The notes: generated from the letters alone by a model not told the origin. Shown: positions 17,533 through 25,978, counted from the stretch's first letter. The stretch: DNA of 64,000 nt from an uncultured Lachnospiraceae bacterium (GCA_947089905.1 CAMUMG010000002.1:355947-419946); one strand, 5' to 3'. Numbers and translations are program-made.

Positions 17533-18570
17533 ATGGAAGACAACAAGAAGAAAAAGGTAACAATTAAAGATATTGCAAAAGAAGTAGGAATTTCTCCTGC
17601 GGCAGTTTCTCTTATTTTAAATAATAAACCTTGTAGAATTGCACAGGAGAAAAAATCTCTAGTTCGAGAGGTAGCAAAACAAAGAAATTATATAGTCAAT
17701 CAGGCAGCAAAGAGTTTAGCGACTAAAAAATCGTATATGTTAGCATTGATTTTGCCAGACATCGAAAATACATTCTTTTCTTCGTTAGCAAAACAAATTG
17801 AGAACCGTTGCCGAAGACAGGGATATTCCTTAATTATTGCAAGTTCAGACGAACGGGGAAGTAATGATCGTGAACTATTACGAGTTTTAGAATCAAGAGG
17901 TGTAGATGGAATTTTTTTGATTATGAGTAGTGAGTCGTTTGAGAATTCAAAAACGTTAATGAAAGATTTAGATTTATTAACTATGCCATATGTAATGGTA
18001 GATCGAACTTTTCCAGATTTAGATTGCAGTAGAGTGCGGTTTGATCATGAACAGGGAGGATATTTAGCAACAAAATATTTACTAGAACAGGGGCATACAA
18101 AGATTGGTTGTGTATTTAAAGAAATTGGAAGTGGAAGAAGTCGGCTGGATGGATACTTGAGAGCGTTAAAGGAATTTCACATACCTGTAAAAAAAGAATA
18201 TCTTCAAGCAGGAGATTATCGAATGGAAAGTGGATACCGAGCAGCACAACATCTGCTTTTAACAGATGTTACAGCTATATTTCTCTGTAACGATATGATG
18301 ACATTGGGATTTTTAAAAAGATTATATGAAGAAAAGCTACAAGTTCCAAGAGATTATTCTATTGTCAGTTATGATGATTCACTACAAAATTATTTATTAG
18401 AGATTGAGTTGACTACAGTAGTTCAGGATATTACAATGATTGCAGAACAAGCATGTCAGATGATGTTTCAGAAATTTATGAAAGAAGAGACAGAAAAAAA
18501 AGAGATCATTTTAATGCCAAAACTGCAAGTTCGAGGTAGTGTAAAAAATATTATAGAAGAGATAATCTAA
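17533..18570 (+). CDS. LacI-family transcriptional regulator
   Basis: A DNA-binding repressor of 345 residues. The N-terminal helix-turn-helix is TIKDIAKEVGISPAAVSLIL, followed by the hinge helix NQAAKSLATKKS and a periplasmic-binding-protein-like sensor domain. It directly follows the nucleoside operon and is the obvious candidate for the two AAAACGTTTT operators there, with ribose or a nucleoside as effector; that link is inference. CcpA-like CG-centred operators suit the family. Confidence 0.92.
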   Translation: MEDNKKKKVTIKDIAKEVGISPAAVSLILNNKPCRIAQEKKSLVREVAKQRNYIVNQAAKSLATKKSYMLALILPDIENTFFSSLAKQIENRCRRQGYSLIIASSDERGSNDRELLRVLESRGVDGIFLIMSSESFENSKTLMKDLDLLTMPYVMVDRTFPDLDCSRVRFDHEQGGYLATKYLLEQGHTKIGCVFKEIGSGRSRLDGYLRALKEFHIPVKKEYLQAGDYRMESGYRAAQHLLLTDVTAIFLCNDMMTLGFLKRLYEEKLQVPRDYSIVSYDDSLQNYLLEIELTTVVQDITMIAEQACQMMFQKFMKEETEKKEIILMPKLQVRGSVKNIIEEII

Positions 18571-18602
18571 TAATTATCAAAATGTAATGGAGATAAAATA
18601 AT

Positions 18603-18944
18603 ATGAATATTCAAATATTCGGTACAAAGAAGTGTTTTGACACAAAGAAGGCTCAAAGATATTTTAAGGAGAGAGGTATCAAGTTTCAGTTTATTGATTT
18701 AACAGAAAAAGGACTAAGTAAAGGTGAGTTTCGCAGTATAAAACAGGCAGTCGGTGGTTTAGAAGTTCTATTAAACCCAAATTGTAAAGATCAGGATACT
18801 TATAATCTGATTAAATATATGACAGAAGCGGATAAAGAGGAAAAGATATTAGAAAATCAGCAGGTATTGATAACACCAATTATAAGAAATGAAAAAAAGG
18901 CAACAGTAGGCTACAAACCTGATATTTGGAAAGATTGGAATTGA
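18603..18944 (+). CDS. ArsC/Spx-family thioredoxin-fold protein
   Basis: 113 residues beginning MNIQIFGTKKCFDTKKAQRYF. The single Cys followed by three residues and Lys is typical of ArsC/YffB-type proteins rather than the CxxC of Spx. LITPIIRNEKKATVGYKPDIW closes the domain as in the family. True arsenate reduction is unproven, since no ars genes are nearby; it may be a glutaredoxin-like or regulatory protein. It starts 32 bases after the LacI regulator. Confidence 0.85.
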   Translation: MNIQIFGTKKCFDTKKAQRYFKERGIKFQFIDLTEKGLSKGEFRSIKQAVGGLEVLLNPNCKDQDTYNLIKYMTEADKEEKILENQQVLITPIIRNEKKATVGYKPDIWKDWN

Positions 18945-18982
18945 GAGAGTATTATAAACAAAGATGATAGGTATCGTTTTTC

Positions 18983-19018
18983 CTGCTTATTGGATCGAGC
19001 AGATACAAATAAGCAGGT
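18983..19018. terminator. Bidirectional terminator
   Basis: CCTGCTTATT pairs with AATAAGCAGG across a 16-base loop, between the convergent ArsC-like and kinase-like genes. T-rich sequence follows on the plus strand. Confidence 0.6.
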
Positions 19019-19027
19019 TGTTATCTA

Positions 19028-19540
19028 TTAGGAAAATAATTCTTTGATGATTTTTTGGGCACACTTTTCTGAACTATATATACTTGTATCCACTTTAATA
19101 CTATACTTAATATTTTTAGCCATTAAAGTATATTGTTCCTGAGATTGCATTTCATACCTATCTCCACGAATCATATTACGTTGTCTGCAAATATCTAATG
19201 GACAATATACCTCTACGATATCCAACGGATTATCCTTTAATATTTCTAATAGTTGATAATAATGAGGTTTCATCTCTTCTCTTTCCACTAATATTCCATC
19301 GATCAGTACATTTTTTCCCATATCAGAAAATAGTTTTGCCGTATGGTACATCATAATAATTACTTCGCTAAGGTATTTCCAATAATTTTCATGTAAATAA
19401 TGCTCTCCAATCATTTCCTGAAATAAGTCATTAGCCACAACATAAAAAAATATCTCCTTTTGATCTTGAAGAGCTTCAACAATAGATGTTTTACCTGAAC
19501 TGGTTACACCGTTCAAAAAAATTATTCTTCCTTTCTGCAT
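19028..19540 (-). CDS. P-loop kinase, chloramphenicol phosphotransferase-like
   Basis: A 170-residue P-loop protein. LNGVTSSGKTSI near the N-terminus is the Walker A motif, and LIDGILVERE and EVYCPLDICRQRNMIRGDR fit the nucleoside-kinase-like fold of CPT-type phosphotransferases. The substrate is unknown and chloramphenicol resistance should not be assumed. I start it at 19540, preceded by AAAGGGG, rather than at the upstream in-frame ATGs. Confidence 0.78.
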   Translation of the reverse strand: MQKGRIIFLNGVTSSGKTSIVEALQDQKEIFFYVVANDLFQEMIGEHYLHENYWKYLSEVIIMMYHTAKLFSDMGKNVLIDGILVEREEMKPHYYQLLEILKDNPLDIVEVYCPLDICRQRNMIRGDRYEMQSQEQYTLMAKNIKYSIKVDTSIYSSEKCAQKIIKELFS

Positions 19541-19750
19541 TTTTGCTATACCCCTTTCTATCTCAAGTTTACTATAAAAAGAGTTATTTGTCATTCTCAT
19601 GTAATGATCAAAAAAAGAACGAGAGAAATTAGTCATATAAATTTCTCTCGTTCTGTACGATTACTATTTTTTTTTCATCTTACCTAAAATACAGTTTACA
19701 AAAGACGACCAACTGTGCCATATATCTGAGAGGTAGGAAATTAGTCCGAA

Positions 19751-19788
19751 AACTTACTATTTCCACACTCCAAAAATTATGGTATAAT
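19751..19788 (+). promoter_or_regulatory. Extended -10 promoter, repeated at 25611-25648
   Basis: The 38 bases ending TATGGTATAAT match 25611-25648 at 31 of 38 positions, including AACTT, CTATTT, CACA and the whole extended -10. It precedes the helical unknown gene at 19837 by about 48 bases. Confidence 0.55.
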
Positions 19789-19836
19789 TGGACAAACAAG
19801 CATAAAAAATGAATGATTTTCGTTAGGAGCAAATAA

Positions 19837-20379
19837 ATGATAGAATTCAGTAAAGAACATAGTGACACATGGTTAGAACTTATGGCTACTTATCAAGAAT
19901 TTAGAACGAAAGTGTTTTATTGGGCTAAAGAAAATGATGATGTAAAATTTCATGATTTATATATGGAACTTAGCCTTCCTATCATTGAAAGAGATTTACA
20001 TAAACGTTTACTAATAATGAATTTCTTACAAAGTACAGACATGTGGGACGAAAAAGCAATATTACTCGTTTATGAGGTACTTACAGAGATTGCATTGCAG
20101 GAGCAGGATGAGGTATCTGCCTATGCACGGATAGTTTTGAAAAAAATTAAACATCGCCCAGAACGAGTTGATATTGCAAAAAATATATCTGTAATAGCAA
20201 GAGAAGAAGCAAAGCAAGAAAATCCTGATTGCATTATTTTTCATAATGGCTGTATGCTCCTGCATGACTTGGGGTGCAAGGAACAACTTGAACAATTCAT
20301 TGAAAAATATAAGCACCTAATTTATCTGGCTTCTGGTTTAGATGAAACTGATTTGCTTGAATTATTAGAATCCACTTAA
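19837..20379 (+). CDS. Uncharacterised helical protein
   Basis: I do not recognise this 180-residue protein. It is acidic, without signal peptide or membrane segments, and looks mostly helical (HDLYMELSLPIIERDLHKRLL, EAILLVYEVLTEIALQEQDE). One histidine/cysteine cluster, IIFHNGCMLLHDLGCKEQ, stands out near residues 130-150. AGGAG lies before the ATG, and an extended -10 promoter lies just upstream. It stands alone, with accessory DNA downstream. Confidence 0.75.
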   Translation: MIEFSKEHSDTWLELMATYQEFRTKVFYWAKENDDVKFHDLYMELSLPIIERDLHKRLLIMNFLQSTDMWDEKAILLVYEVLTEIALQEQDEVSAYARIVLKKIKHRPERVDIAKNISVIAREEAKQENPDCIIFHNGCMLLHDLGCKEQLEQFIEKYKHLIYLASGLDETDLLELLEST

Positions 20380-20757
20380 TAGTTTGTTCACTTTGCTAAG
20401 CAAACTTGTGCGAAGTCCACAAGAACGATTTTTCAGCATCCGAGGATAACCTGCTGAAACGGCTTGCGAAAAATCGGGCTTGCTGAAAAATCCAAAACCA
20501 GAGGGGAGGAAGTAAGAGAACAACAAATCATGATTTGTTGGTTTTTGAAAAAACAAAAGTATCAACCAAAAAGTTAGTTAGGCAATTCCAAAATGACGAC
20601 GAAGAATTTACTAAATCCATGTAAACATCTTATCATTTATCGGGAAGATAGCAAAGCCAGCCGGACAGTCAATAGCGGTACATGAAATGCACCGCCCAGT
20701 TCAATTTTGAGAAAAGAACAACACCTAAAAATGAATGCGACCAAGCATTATTTATTG
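20380..20757. other. Gene-free stretch with element debris
   Basis: No intact gene is visible. Short open stretches such as NLCEVHKNDFSASEDNLL and KKLVRQFQNDDEEFTKS look like coding remains of integrative elements, interrupted by stops. CGGTACATGAAATGCACCG is an imperfect palindrome near 20676. Confidence 0.4.
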
Positions 20758-21021
20758 TTAGCTCCTTGTAAATTGACTTAAAATTCGATATATACTTTTG
20801 GCAGAAAGATAATATTTTACGGCTAATTCCGAAACTTTTATGCCCTGCAAAAACATCTCATATATTTCTTGATTTCTTTTGTATATCTCTAACTGGTAAT
20901 TATTATAAGCAATTTTTGTTTTAGAAACTTTGGGTATATATAAATTTACACCGTTTACATATTTTTGAATTTCTTTTATTAATTCTTTAGGTAATACAAT
21001 ATTTGCATTTATATAACTCAT
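20758..21021 (-). CDS. CD3324-family HTH protein
   Basis: An 87-residue protein starting MSYINANIVLPKELIKEIQK, followed by VNGVNLYIPK and a C-terminal helix-turn-helix-like segment (GIKVSELAVKYYLSAKSIYRIL). This matches the small CD3324 family common in Clostridia, thought to bind DNA. GGAG lies just before the ATG at 21021; the frame extends further upstream without a ribosome site. It stands alone. Confidence 0.78.
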   Translation of the reverse strand: MSYINANIVLPKELIKEIQKYVNGVNLYIPKVSKTKIAYNNYQLEIYKRNQEIYEMFLQGIKVSELAVKYYLSAKSIYRILSQFTRS

Positions 21022-21264
21022 TTTTTCTCCTTTCAACAGTAAATACTGATTAAAAAGAGAATTACTATGCACATATTTTTATATTTTTATCTTTCGATAA
21101 AATATTAAAGATAAACACCTCTCATTAAAGTAGACATATTTATACACTCCTTTCGTATAACTTAGTTTGGGTTTATTATATCAAAAAATTTGATTTTCTT
21201 CAATATAATATGTTATAATTTATCATATAATTTTGCTTTTCTTATAGGAGGCGTTTTGGATAGC

Positions 21265-21849
21265 ATGGAGTATGTAAAAGAAGTATTTGCACAATATGAT
21301 AGACAATGTATTCGAGTTTATCAAGCATATAATTCCATCATTGCCAAAGAAGCGATTACACTGCAAACATTTGGAGAAAATTTTAACATAAATCGTATGA
21401 CATGGATAAAACCATCCTTCCTATGGATGATGTATCGTTCTAATTGGGGGACAAAGAAAAATCAAGAATGTATCTTAGTTTTAGATATATATCAGGAGAA
21501 GTTTAATGAGTTATTGGGAAAAGCAGTTTTAACTTCCCCAGATTCTACAGACTATACTGGAATGGAATGGGAAAAAGCTTTTGATGAAACTACAGTATAT
21601 TGTCAATGGGATCCTGATAGAAATGTAAATGGAAATGTTATCAATCGTGCAGCAATTCAAATTGGACTGAAAGGAAACACATTGAAAGATTTTTTAGACA
21701 CTGGTATTTATCGAATAGAAGATTTAACTCCACTTGTGAGGAAATGGAATGAGCAAAGAAAAAACGGAAAACTAAATTCTAAATTACCAGTAGAGAAGAT
21801 ATATCCTATTAAAGACAGAGTAATTAGAAAACGATTGAATATGAAATAG
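21265..21849 (+). CDS. DUF4291 family protein
   Basis: A 194-residue protein with the conserved blocks of DUF4291: IRVYQAYNSIIAKEA, MTWIKPSFLWMMYRSNWGTK, VYCQWDPDR and RAAIQIGLKG. Function is unknown. AGGAGG lies 13 bases before ATG 21265 and only 4 before an in-frame TTG at 21256, so either start is possible. GNAT and MmcQ-type genes follow on the same strand, forming a small operon. Confidence 0.87.
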   Translation: MEYVKEVFAQYDRQCIRVYQAYNSIIAKEAITLQTFGENFNINRMTWIKPSFLWMMYRSNWGTKKNQECILVLDIYQEKFNELLGKAVLTSPDSTDYTGMEWEKAFDETTVYCQWDPDRNVNGNVINRAAIQIGLKGNTLKDFLDTGIYRIEDLTPLVRKWNEQRKNGKLNSKLPVEKIYPIKDRVIRKRLNMK

Positions 21850-21873
21850 AATTATAAAGAAATGAGGGAAAGA

Positions 21874-22296
21874 ATGATAAGTGTAAGAATGAAAGAGATT
21901 GAAACTGAAAAGGAATTAAAAGATGTTTTAGAATTTTGTTATAATATTTTAGGTGAAGTTAATTCAGAATTATATGGATATCAGGCATGGTATAAACGTT
22001 TTTTAGACGGATCACAGCCATTAGTATATGCGTGGAAGGATGAAAAAATTGTTTCAGCCGTTTTAGGACGTGCAGAGAATCAAGATAGTCTTGTAATTGG
22101 ATTGGTTGCATGTCATAAGGACTATAGAAGGCAGGGAATTACAAAGAGCTTATTAGGTTATTTTGAGAAATTGGCAAAGGAAAAAGGGTATAAATATATT
22201 ACTTTAGGTTCTAAAGAAGATATATTTTATGAGAAGTGCGGATATAATGTGATATTTCAAATTCATGGACAGAATATATATCAAAAGATATTATAA
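21874..22296 (+). CDS. GNAT family N-acetyltransferase
   Basis: A 140-residue acetyltransferase. VIGLVACHKDYRRQGITKSLLGYFE is the acetyl-CoA binding motif with the RxxGxxxxL pattern, and DIFYEKCGY is the C-terminal signature. The ATG at 21874 follows GAGGG; the ATG at 21862 overlaps that site. The substrate is unknown. It lies 24 bases after the DUF4291 gene. Confidence 0.87.
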   Translation: MISVRMKEIETEKELKDVLEFCYNILGEVNSELYGYQAWYKRFLDGSQPLVYAWKDEKIVSAVLGRAENQDSLVIGLVACHKDYRRQGITKSLLGYFEKLAKEKGYKYITLGSKEDIFYEKCGYNVIFQIHGQNIYQKIL

Positions 22297-22336
22297 TTAA
22301 AATTTATGAAGAATTTTGTCAGGAGGAAATAAGAAT

Positions 22337-22672
22337 ATGACTACAAGAGAAGAGATTTTAGAATATGGTTTATCTTTTGAAGATGTTTATCAGGATACGC
22401 CCTTTCTTGATAAAAGTTGGGTGTTGATACGATATAAGAAAAATAAAAGAGCATTTCTTTGGACGTATAGTTATAAAGAACAGATACAGGTTAATGTAAA
22501 GGTAGAACCCCAATGGCGGGATTTTTGGAGAAATACCTATGCGTCAGTTATTCCGGCATATCATCAAAATAAAGAACATTGGAATACAATTATTTTGGAC
22601 GGAAGTATACCAGATGAAGTGATAAAACAAATGATTGCAGAATCATATGATTTGATCTGTAAAATAAAATAA
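22337..22672 (+). CDS. MmcQ/YjbR family protein
   Basis: A 111-residue protein with LDKSWVLIRYKKNKRAFLW in the N-terminal half and IPAYHQNKEHWNTIILDGSIPD in the C-terminal half, the typical MmcQ/YjbR (CyaY-like fold) pattern. Members are proposed to bind DNA; the role is unknown. AGGAGG precedes ATG 22337. It is the last gene of the DUF4291-GNAT-MmcQ group and is followed by a strong terminator. Confidence 0.85.
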   Translation: MTTREEILEYGLSFEDVYQDTPFLDKSWVLIRYKKNKRAFLWTYSYKEQIQVNVKVEPQWRDFWRNTYASVIPAYHQNKEHWNTIILDGSIPDEVIKQMIAESYDLICKIK

Positions 22673-22683
22673 TTTATATGAAA

Positions 22684-22734
22684 GGGGCTATTACAAAATA
22701 AATGTTATCTGAAATCTTATTTTGTAATAGCTCC
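22684..22734. terminator. Bidirectional terminator
   Basis: GGGGCTATTACAAAATAA pairs with TTATTTTGTAATAGCTCC, an 18-bp stem with one G-U pair, between the convergent MmcQ and siroheme-reductase genes. Confidence 0.8.
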
Positions 22735-22741
22735 TATTTCA

Positions 22742-23695
22742 TTAGCAGGTTGCACCACCTGTCAAATGGAGTTTAGCATTGAGAATTTCCTGTTTTCTTG
22801 AAAGAATATCATTAGAAAGAAGTTGTGATTCTACATTTTCAAATCCTAACCTTTCTATAGTTTGGGCAAAGCGCTCCCCTGTTTTTCCCTGTTCACGGAA
22901 TAAAAGAATTGCTTTTTCAATCGTATCTAAAGCTTCATTTTTATCAGTAAATATCTTTTTTAAAGGTTTTCCGTGGGCTGTCCACTTTCCCCAACGACCT
23001 CCAATATAAATTTTATAACTATATGGTCCTTCGCTTAAAGCGTCAAAATGACAGTGACCAATACAACGTCCACAGTTATTGCATAAATCGTTATTAATCT
23101 CTAAGACCCCTTCTACTAATTTAGTAGCACCCATTGGACATATTTTCTCTACTCCACATATTTTGCAGCCATTACATTCGTCAGGATCAAAATTAGGTAT
23201 TCTCTGACCAATAATACCTAAATCATTTAAGTCTGGTTTTACACAATTATTCGGACATCCACCTACAGCAATTTTAAACTTATGAGGCAACTTTACTGTA
23301 TGATAGCCTTCATAAAATCTATGATGAATTTCTTCAGAAAGACCAAAAGAATCTAAAAGACCATATTGACATGTAGTTCCCTTACAAGCTACAATCGGGC
23401 GTACCAAAGAACCAGTTCCACCGGTTTCAAGACCTTCTTTTGCAATATATTTTTGAAATTCTTCGATCTTATCATAAGGAATACCCGGAACTTCAATAGT
23501 AAGACGTGTTGTAAAAGTAATTGTTCCATTCCCAAACTTTTCTGCTGCTTCTAAAATACATCTTTGCTGTGCTGCTGTGACCTTCCCATTTACAGTAATA
23601 ATACGTCCAGAAAAAAGATCTGTTCCCTTGTTACTTAAAAACCCCATTGCCTTAACACGTTTTTCATCTTCTACACTAATCGTTAATGCTGACAT
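22742..23695 (-). CDS. Siroheme/4Fe-4S sulfite or nitrite reductase-like protein
   Basis: A 317-residue redox protein. The N-terminal half resembles the ferredoxin-like half of sulfite/nitrite reductases. CKGTTCQYG and VGGCPNNC are the paired cysteine motifs that bind the coupled siroheme and 4Fe-4S cluster. A bacterial ferredoxin domain follows, with CNGCKICGVEKICP and CNNCGRCIGHCH for two more clusters. The layout is like anaerobic sulfite reductase subunit C, but no asrA/asrB neighbours are seen. The divergent LysR gene probably controls it. Whether sulfite or nitrite is the substrate is undecided. Confidence 0.85.
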   Translation of the reverse strand: MSALTISVEDEKRVKAMGFLSNKGTDLFSGRIITVNGKVTAAQQRCILEAAEKFGNGTITFTTRLTIEVPGIPYDKIEEFQKYIAKEGLETGGTGSLVRPIVACKGTTCQYGLLDSFGLSEEIHHRFYEGYHTVKLPHKFKIAVGGCPNNCVKPDLNDLGIIGQRIPNFDPDECNGCKICGVEKICPMGATKLVEGVLEINNDLCNNCGRCIGHCHFDALSEGPYSYKIYIGGRWGKWTAHGKPLKKIFTDKNEALDTIEKAILLFREQGKTGERFAQTIERLGFENVESQLLSNDILSRKQEILNAKLHLTGGATC

Positions 23696-23878
23696 CTTAT
23701 CACCTTCCCCTTTCTTAAAATATGGATAGACAAATTATAACATGAAACTTACATTATAGCAACCATTCGATTCGTCATGACAAACACAAGAATAAACTGC
23801 ACTCTTGCGTTTCCCTTTGATATTTGTTATACTTACCTTATATAAAAACAGCAACAACGTGCAGAAATGGGGATTATT

Positions 23879-24802
23879 ATGACAATCCGTCATTTAAGAA
23901 TTTTTGTTCAAGTAGCAGAAACAGGAAAGATGTCTGATGCAGCTAAGAAGTGTTTTATTACTCAGCCTACCGTAAGTCAGGCAATCCATGAATTAGAAAA
24001 TCACTATCAAGTTCAGCTTTTTGAACGTCTTTCAAAAAAGTTATATATTACTGAGGCAGGAAAACAACTTCTTTTATATGCCCATTCTGTTTTAAGTCAG
24101 TTTGATGTAATGGAAACAAATATGAGAGAACTTTTGGCTGACAATTTTTTAAGAATTGGGGCAACTATAACAGTTGGAACATGTTTATTATCCTTCGTTT
24201 TAAATGATTTAAAAAAGATATATCCACACTTAAATACGTACTCATGTGTAGCCAATACAAGTGTAATTCAAAATAAACTTCTCAACTCAGAACTAGATGT
24301 AGCTCTTGTAGAGGGCATTATTACAAGTCCAGATCTAATTTCTATTCCAGTTGTAGATGATTTTTTGGTTCTTGCTATGGCAAAAAATCATCCACTTACT
24401 TTACAGGAACAAATTCATGTTCAAGAACTATCTTATTATAATTTTGTTCTCCGTGAAAAGGGAAGTGGCACAAGAAAATTGTTTGAGGACTATCTTATAA
24501 AACATCATGTTTCTTATCATATTTCGTGGGAAGCTACTTGCTTGGATGCTATAAAAAGTGCAATTCTTTATAATCAGTGTATTTCTGCTCTATCAGTAAG
24601 ACTTATGGAAAGAGAAATTTTAAACGGTGAAATTTATGTAGTACGCAATCTGGAATCTGACTGGAATCGAAATTTTTATCTGGTATATCATAAAGATAAG
24701 TTTTTTTCTGAACCTATGCGTTCTTTAAAGGGAATTATGAATCACTATCAATGCCCTGAATTTTTAGAAAAAATAAAGACAGGGTATCTTACCTGTACAT
24801 AA
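23879..24802 (+). CDS. LysR-family transcriptional regulator
   Basis: A 307-residue regulator starting MTIRHLRIFVQVAETGKMSD, with winged helix CFITQPTVSQAIHELE and a C-terminal substrate-binding domain. It is divergent from the siroheme reductase, the usual arrangement for a LysR activator of its neighbour, with both promoters in the intervening 180 bases. The ATG at 23879 begins the canonical LysR N-terminus; an ATG four codons earlier is an alternative. Confidence 0.92.
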   Translation: MTIRHLRIFVQVAETGKMSDAAKKCFITQPTVSQAIHELENHYQVQLFERLSKKLYITEAGKQLLLYAHSVLSQFDVMETNMRELLADNFLRIGATITVGTCLLSFVLNDLKKIYPHLNTYSCVANTSVIQNKLLNSELDVALVEGIITSPDLISIPVVDDFLVLAMAKNHPLTLQEQIHVQELSYYNFVLREKGSGTRKLFEDYLIKHHVSYHISWEATCLDAIKSAILYNQCISALSVRLMEREILNGEIYVVRNLESDWNRNFYLVYHKDKFFSEPMRSLKGIMNHYQCPEFLEKIKTGYLTCT

Positions 24803-24810
24803 AAATTTTT

Positions 24811-24866
24811 GCTGTTTATCTGAATAAAAGTCTAAATTTTTTTATTTAGACAAACAGCTATTTTTT
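24811..24866. terminator. Terminator after the LysR gene
   Basis: GCTGTTT pairs with AAACAGC, with an inner helix TCTAAAT/ATTTAGA, followed by TTTTTT. It lies between convergent genes and probably serves both. Confidence 0.7.
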
Positions 24867-25455
24867 ACTTTACTACACCAGCTATTTCCCCATAACTAAA
24901 ATAATCAGAGTCGTCTAGCTCCAATGTTTTATCTACATAGTATTCTAACCAGTCAAGAAAACTCATTGTGTTGTTGGTAGCTGGATTAATTAAAGGAAAT
25001 AGTCCTGCATCGTTTGCAAAGTCATAATACCAAACAGTCCCATAAGTATCTTTATCCTCTGCATTTACAATTAATACACTGTACATACCACAACCTTCAT
25101 GGCATAAAAATACATATCCTACCTTTATCTTTTTAATAGTATCTTCAAATTCCTCGTCAGAAAGTTCTTCACAGTGAAAAAGATCAAAAGGTTTCTTAAT
25201 TGTAAGAGGAAATTTTTTATTGATATCAACACTTTTAGGCTGTTTTGGCTCTCCAAGCAGACGATATAATCCATAAAATGGCTGTGCGCCACTGCCTGCA
25301 ACCGTAGTAATAAATCTCTTATAGTCTTCTGGAAGCACTATCCCATTCTCTTTCTCATATCTTTCTACTATTTCCTTTTTTAAAGGCTTATCCCATTCTG
25401 TTTCAAGATCTTCCATTTTTTTCATTATTATACAAATCCGTTCGTCAATATTCAT
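24865..25455 (-). CDS. SMI1/KNR4 (SUKH) family protein
   Basis: A 196-residue protein of the SUKH superfamily, many of whose bacterial members are immunity proteins for polymorphic toxins. EKENGIVLPEDYKRFI is the hallmark N-terminal block, and TYGTVWYYDFANDAG and SFLDWLEYYVDKTL the C-terminal block. No toxin gene lies beside it, so it is an orphan; the immunity role is family knowledge, not shown here. Confidence 0.85.
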   Translation of the reverse strand: MNIDERICIIMKKMEDLETEWDKPLKKEIVERYEKENGIVLPEDYKRFITTVAGSGAQPFYGLYRLLGEPKQPKSVDINKKFPLTIKKPFDLFHCEELSDEEFEDTIKKIKVGYVFLCHEGCGMYSVLIVNAEDKDTYGTVWYYDFANDAGLFPLINPATNNTMSFLDWLEYYVDKTLELDDSDYFSYGEIAGVVK

Positions 25456-25610
25456 AATTTGACCTCATTTCTATATTTTAGTTTAAACTGCTTCATAAAT
25501 TTTCGCTCTATCTCTACAAAAAGATGTTCTTTTTCATAATTATAGCACAGCAAATAAAAAAATTAAAACTAAAATTATTATTTAAGATATAATTTTAGTT
25601 TTAGTAGCAA

Positions 25611-25648
25611 AACTTCCTATTTTCACATTCTCGAAAGTATGGTATAAT
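25611..25648 (+). promoter_or_regulatory. First promoter of the tandem array
   Basis: TATGGTATAAT (extended -10) ends at 25648, with upstream sequence matching 19751-19788 at 31 of 38 positions. It directly precedes the first 71-bp repeat unit and lacks GTGCAC boxes. Confidence 0.6.
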
Positions 25649-25817
25649 GTTGAAACAAAGAAACATTGTTTCAACTTCTGATTCCATGTGCACAAATGCG
25701 CACAAAATTAGGGTATAATGTTGAAACAAAGAAACATTGTTTCAACTTTTGATTCCATGTGCACAAATGTGCACAAAATTAGGGTATAATGTTGAAACAC
25801 AGGAATATTGTTTCAAC
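25649..25817 (+). repeat. 71-bp tandem promoter repeat (two units plus partial)
   Basis: Each unit is a palindrome (GTTGAAACA with TGTTTCAAC), a spacer, two GTGCAC-type boxes ten bases apart, ten bases, then TATAAT. TATAAT falls at 25643, 25714 and 25785, so the period is exactly 71. The first box pair is GTGCAC/GCGCAC, the second GTGCAC/GTGCAC. A third palindrome (25791-25817) follows. The same 71-bp spacing recurs on the minus strand at 51381-51457. It should give serial promoters for the two flavoprotein genes. Confidence 0.85.
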
Positions 25818-25913
25818 AATTAACAGAAAGGATTCAGGAATTGCCAGGAACAAGTATATGAAGAAATCCACATCATTGTCTTGTTCTTAACTGCCGCGAG
25901 TGGATTGAAACAA
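25808..25913 (+). promoter_or_regulatory. Leader with potential H-type pseudoknot
   Basis: GAACAAG (25848-25854) can pair with CTTGTTC (25880-25886) and AATCCAC (25865-25871) with GTGGATT (25900-25906), which interleave as an H-type pseudoknot. TTGTTTCAA (25808-25816) can also pair with TTGAAACAA (25905-25913), competing with the upstream palindrome. It lies in the untranslated leader of the flavoprotein genes. No known riboswitch consensus is recognised. Confidence 0.35.
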
Positions 25914-25978
25914 CATTAAGGTAATGAATCAAAATTAGTACTACATAAAAAGCAATATATAGAAAGGAGGTAAAATTT

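Noticed and set aside
19028..19540. Chloramphenicol resistance gene
   Set aside because: Only the fold and P-loop are supported; resistance cannot be inferred from this distant similarity.
20365..20565. Minus-strand 66-residue protein
   Set aside because: No ribosome site, low-complexity composition, and it overlaps the end of a better-supported gene and element debris.
25649..25817. CRISPR-like array
   Set aside because: The period is 71 bases with no variable spacers; both the palindrome and the rest of each unit are repeated, and no cas genes are present.
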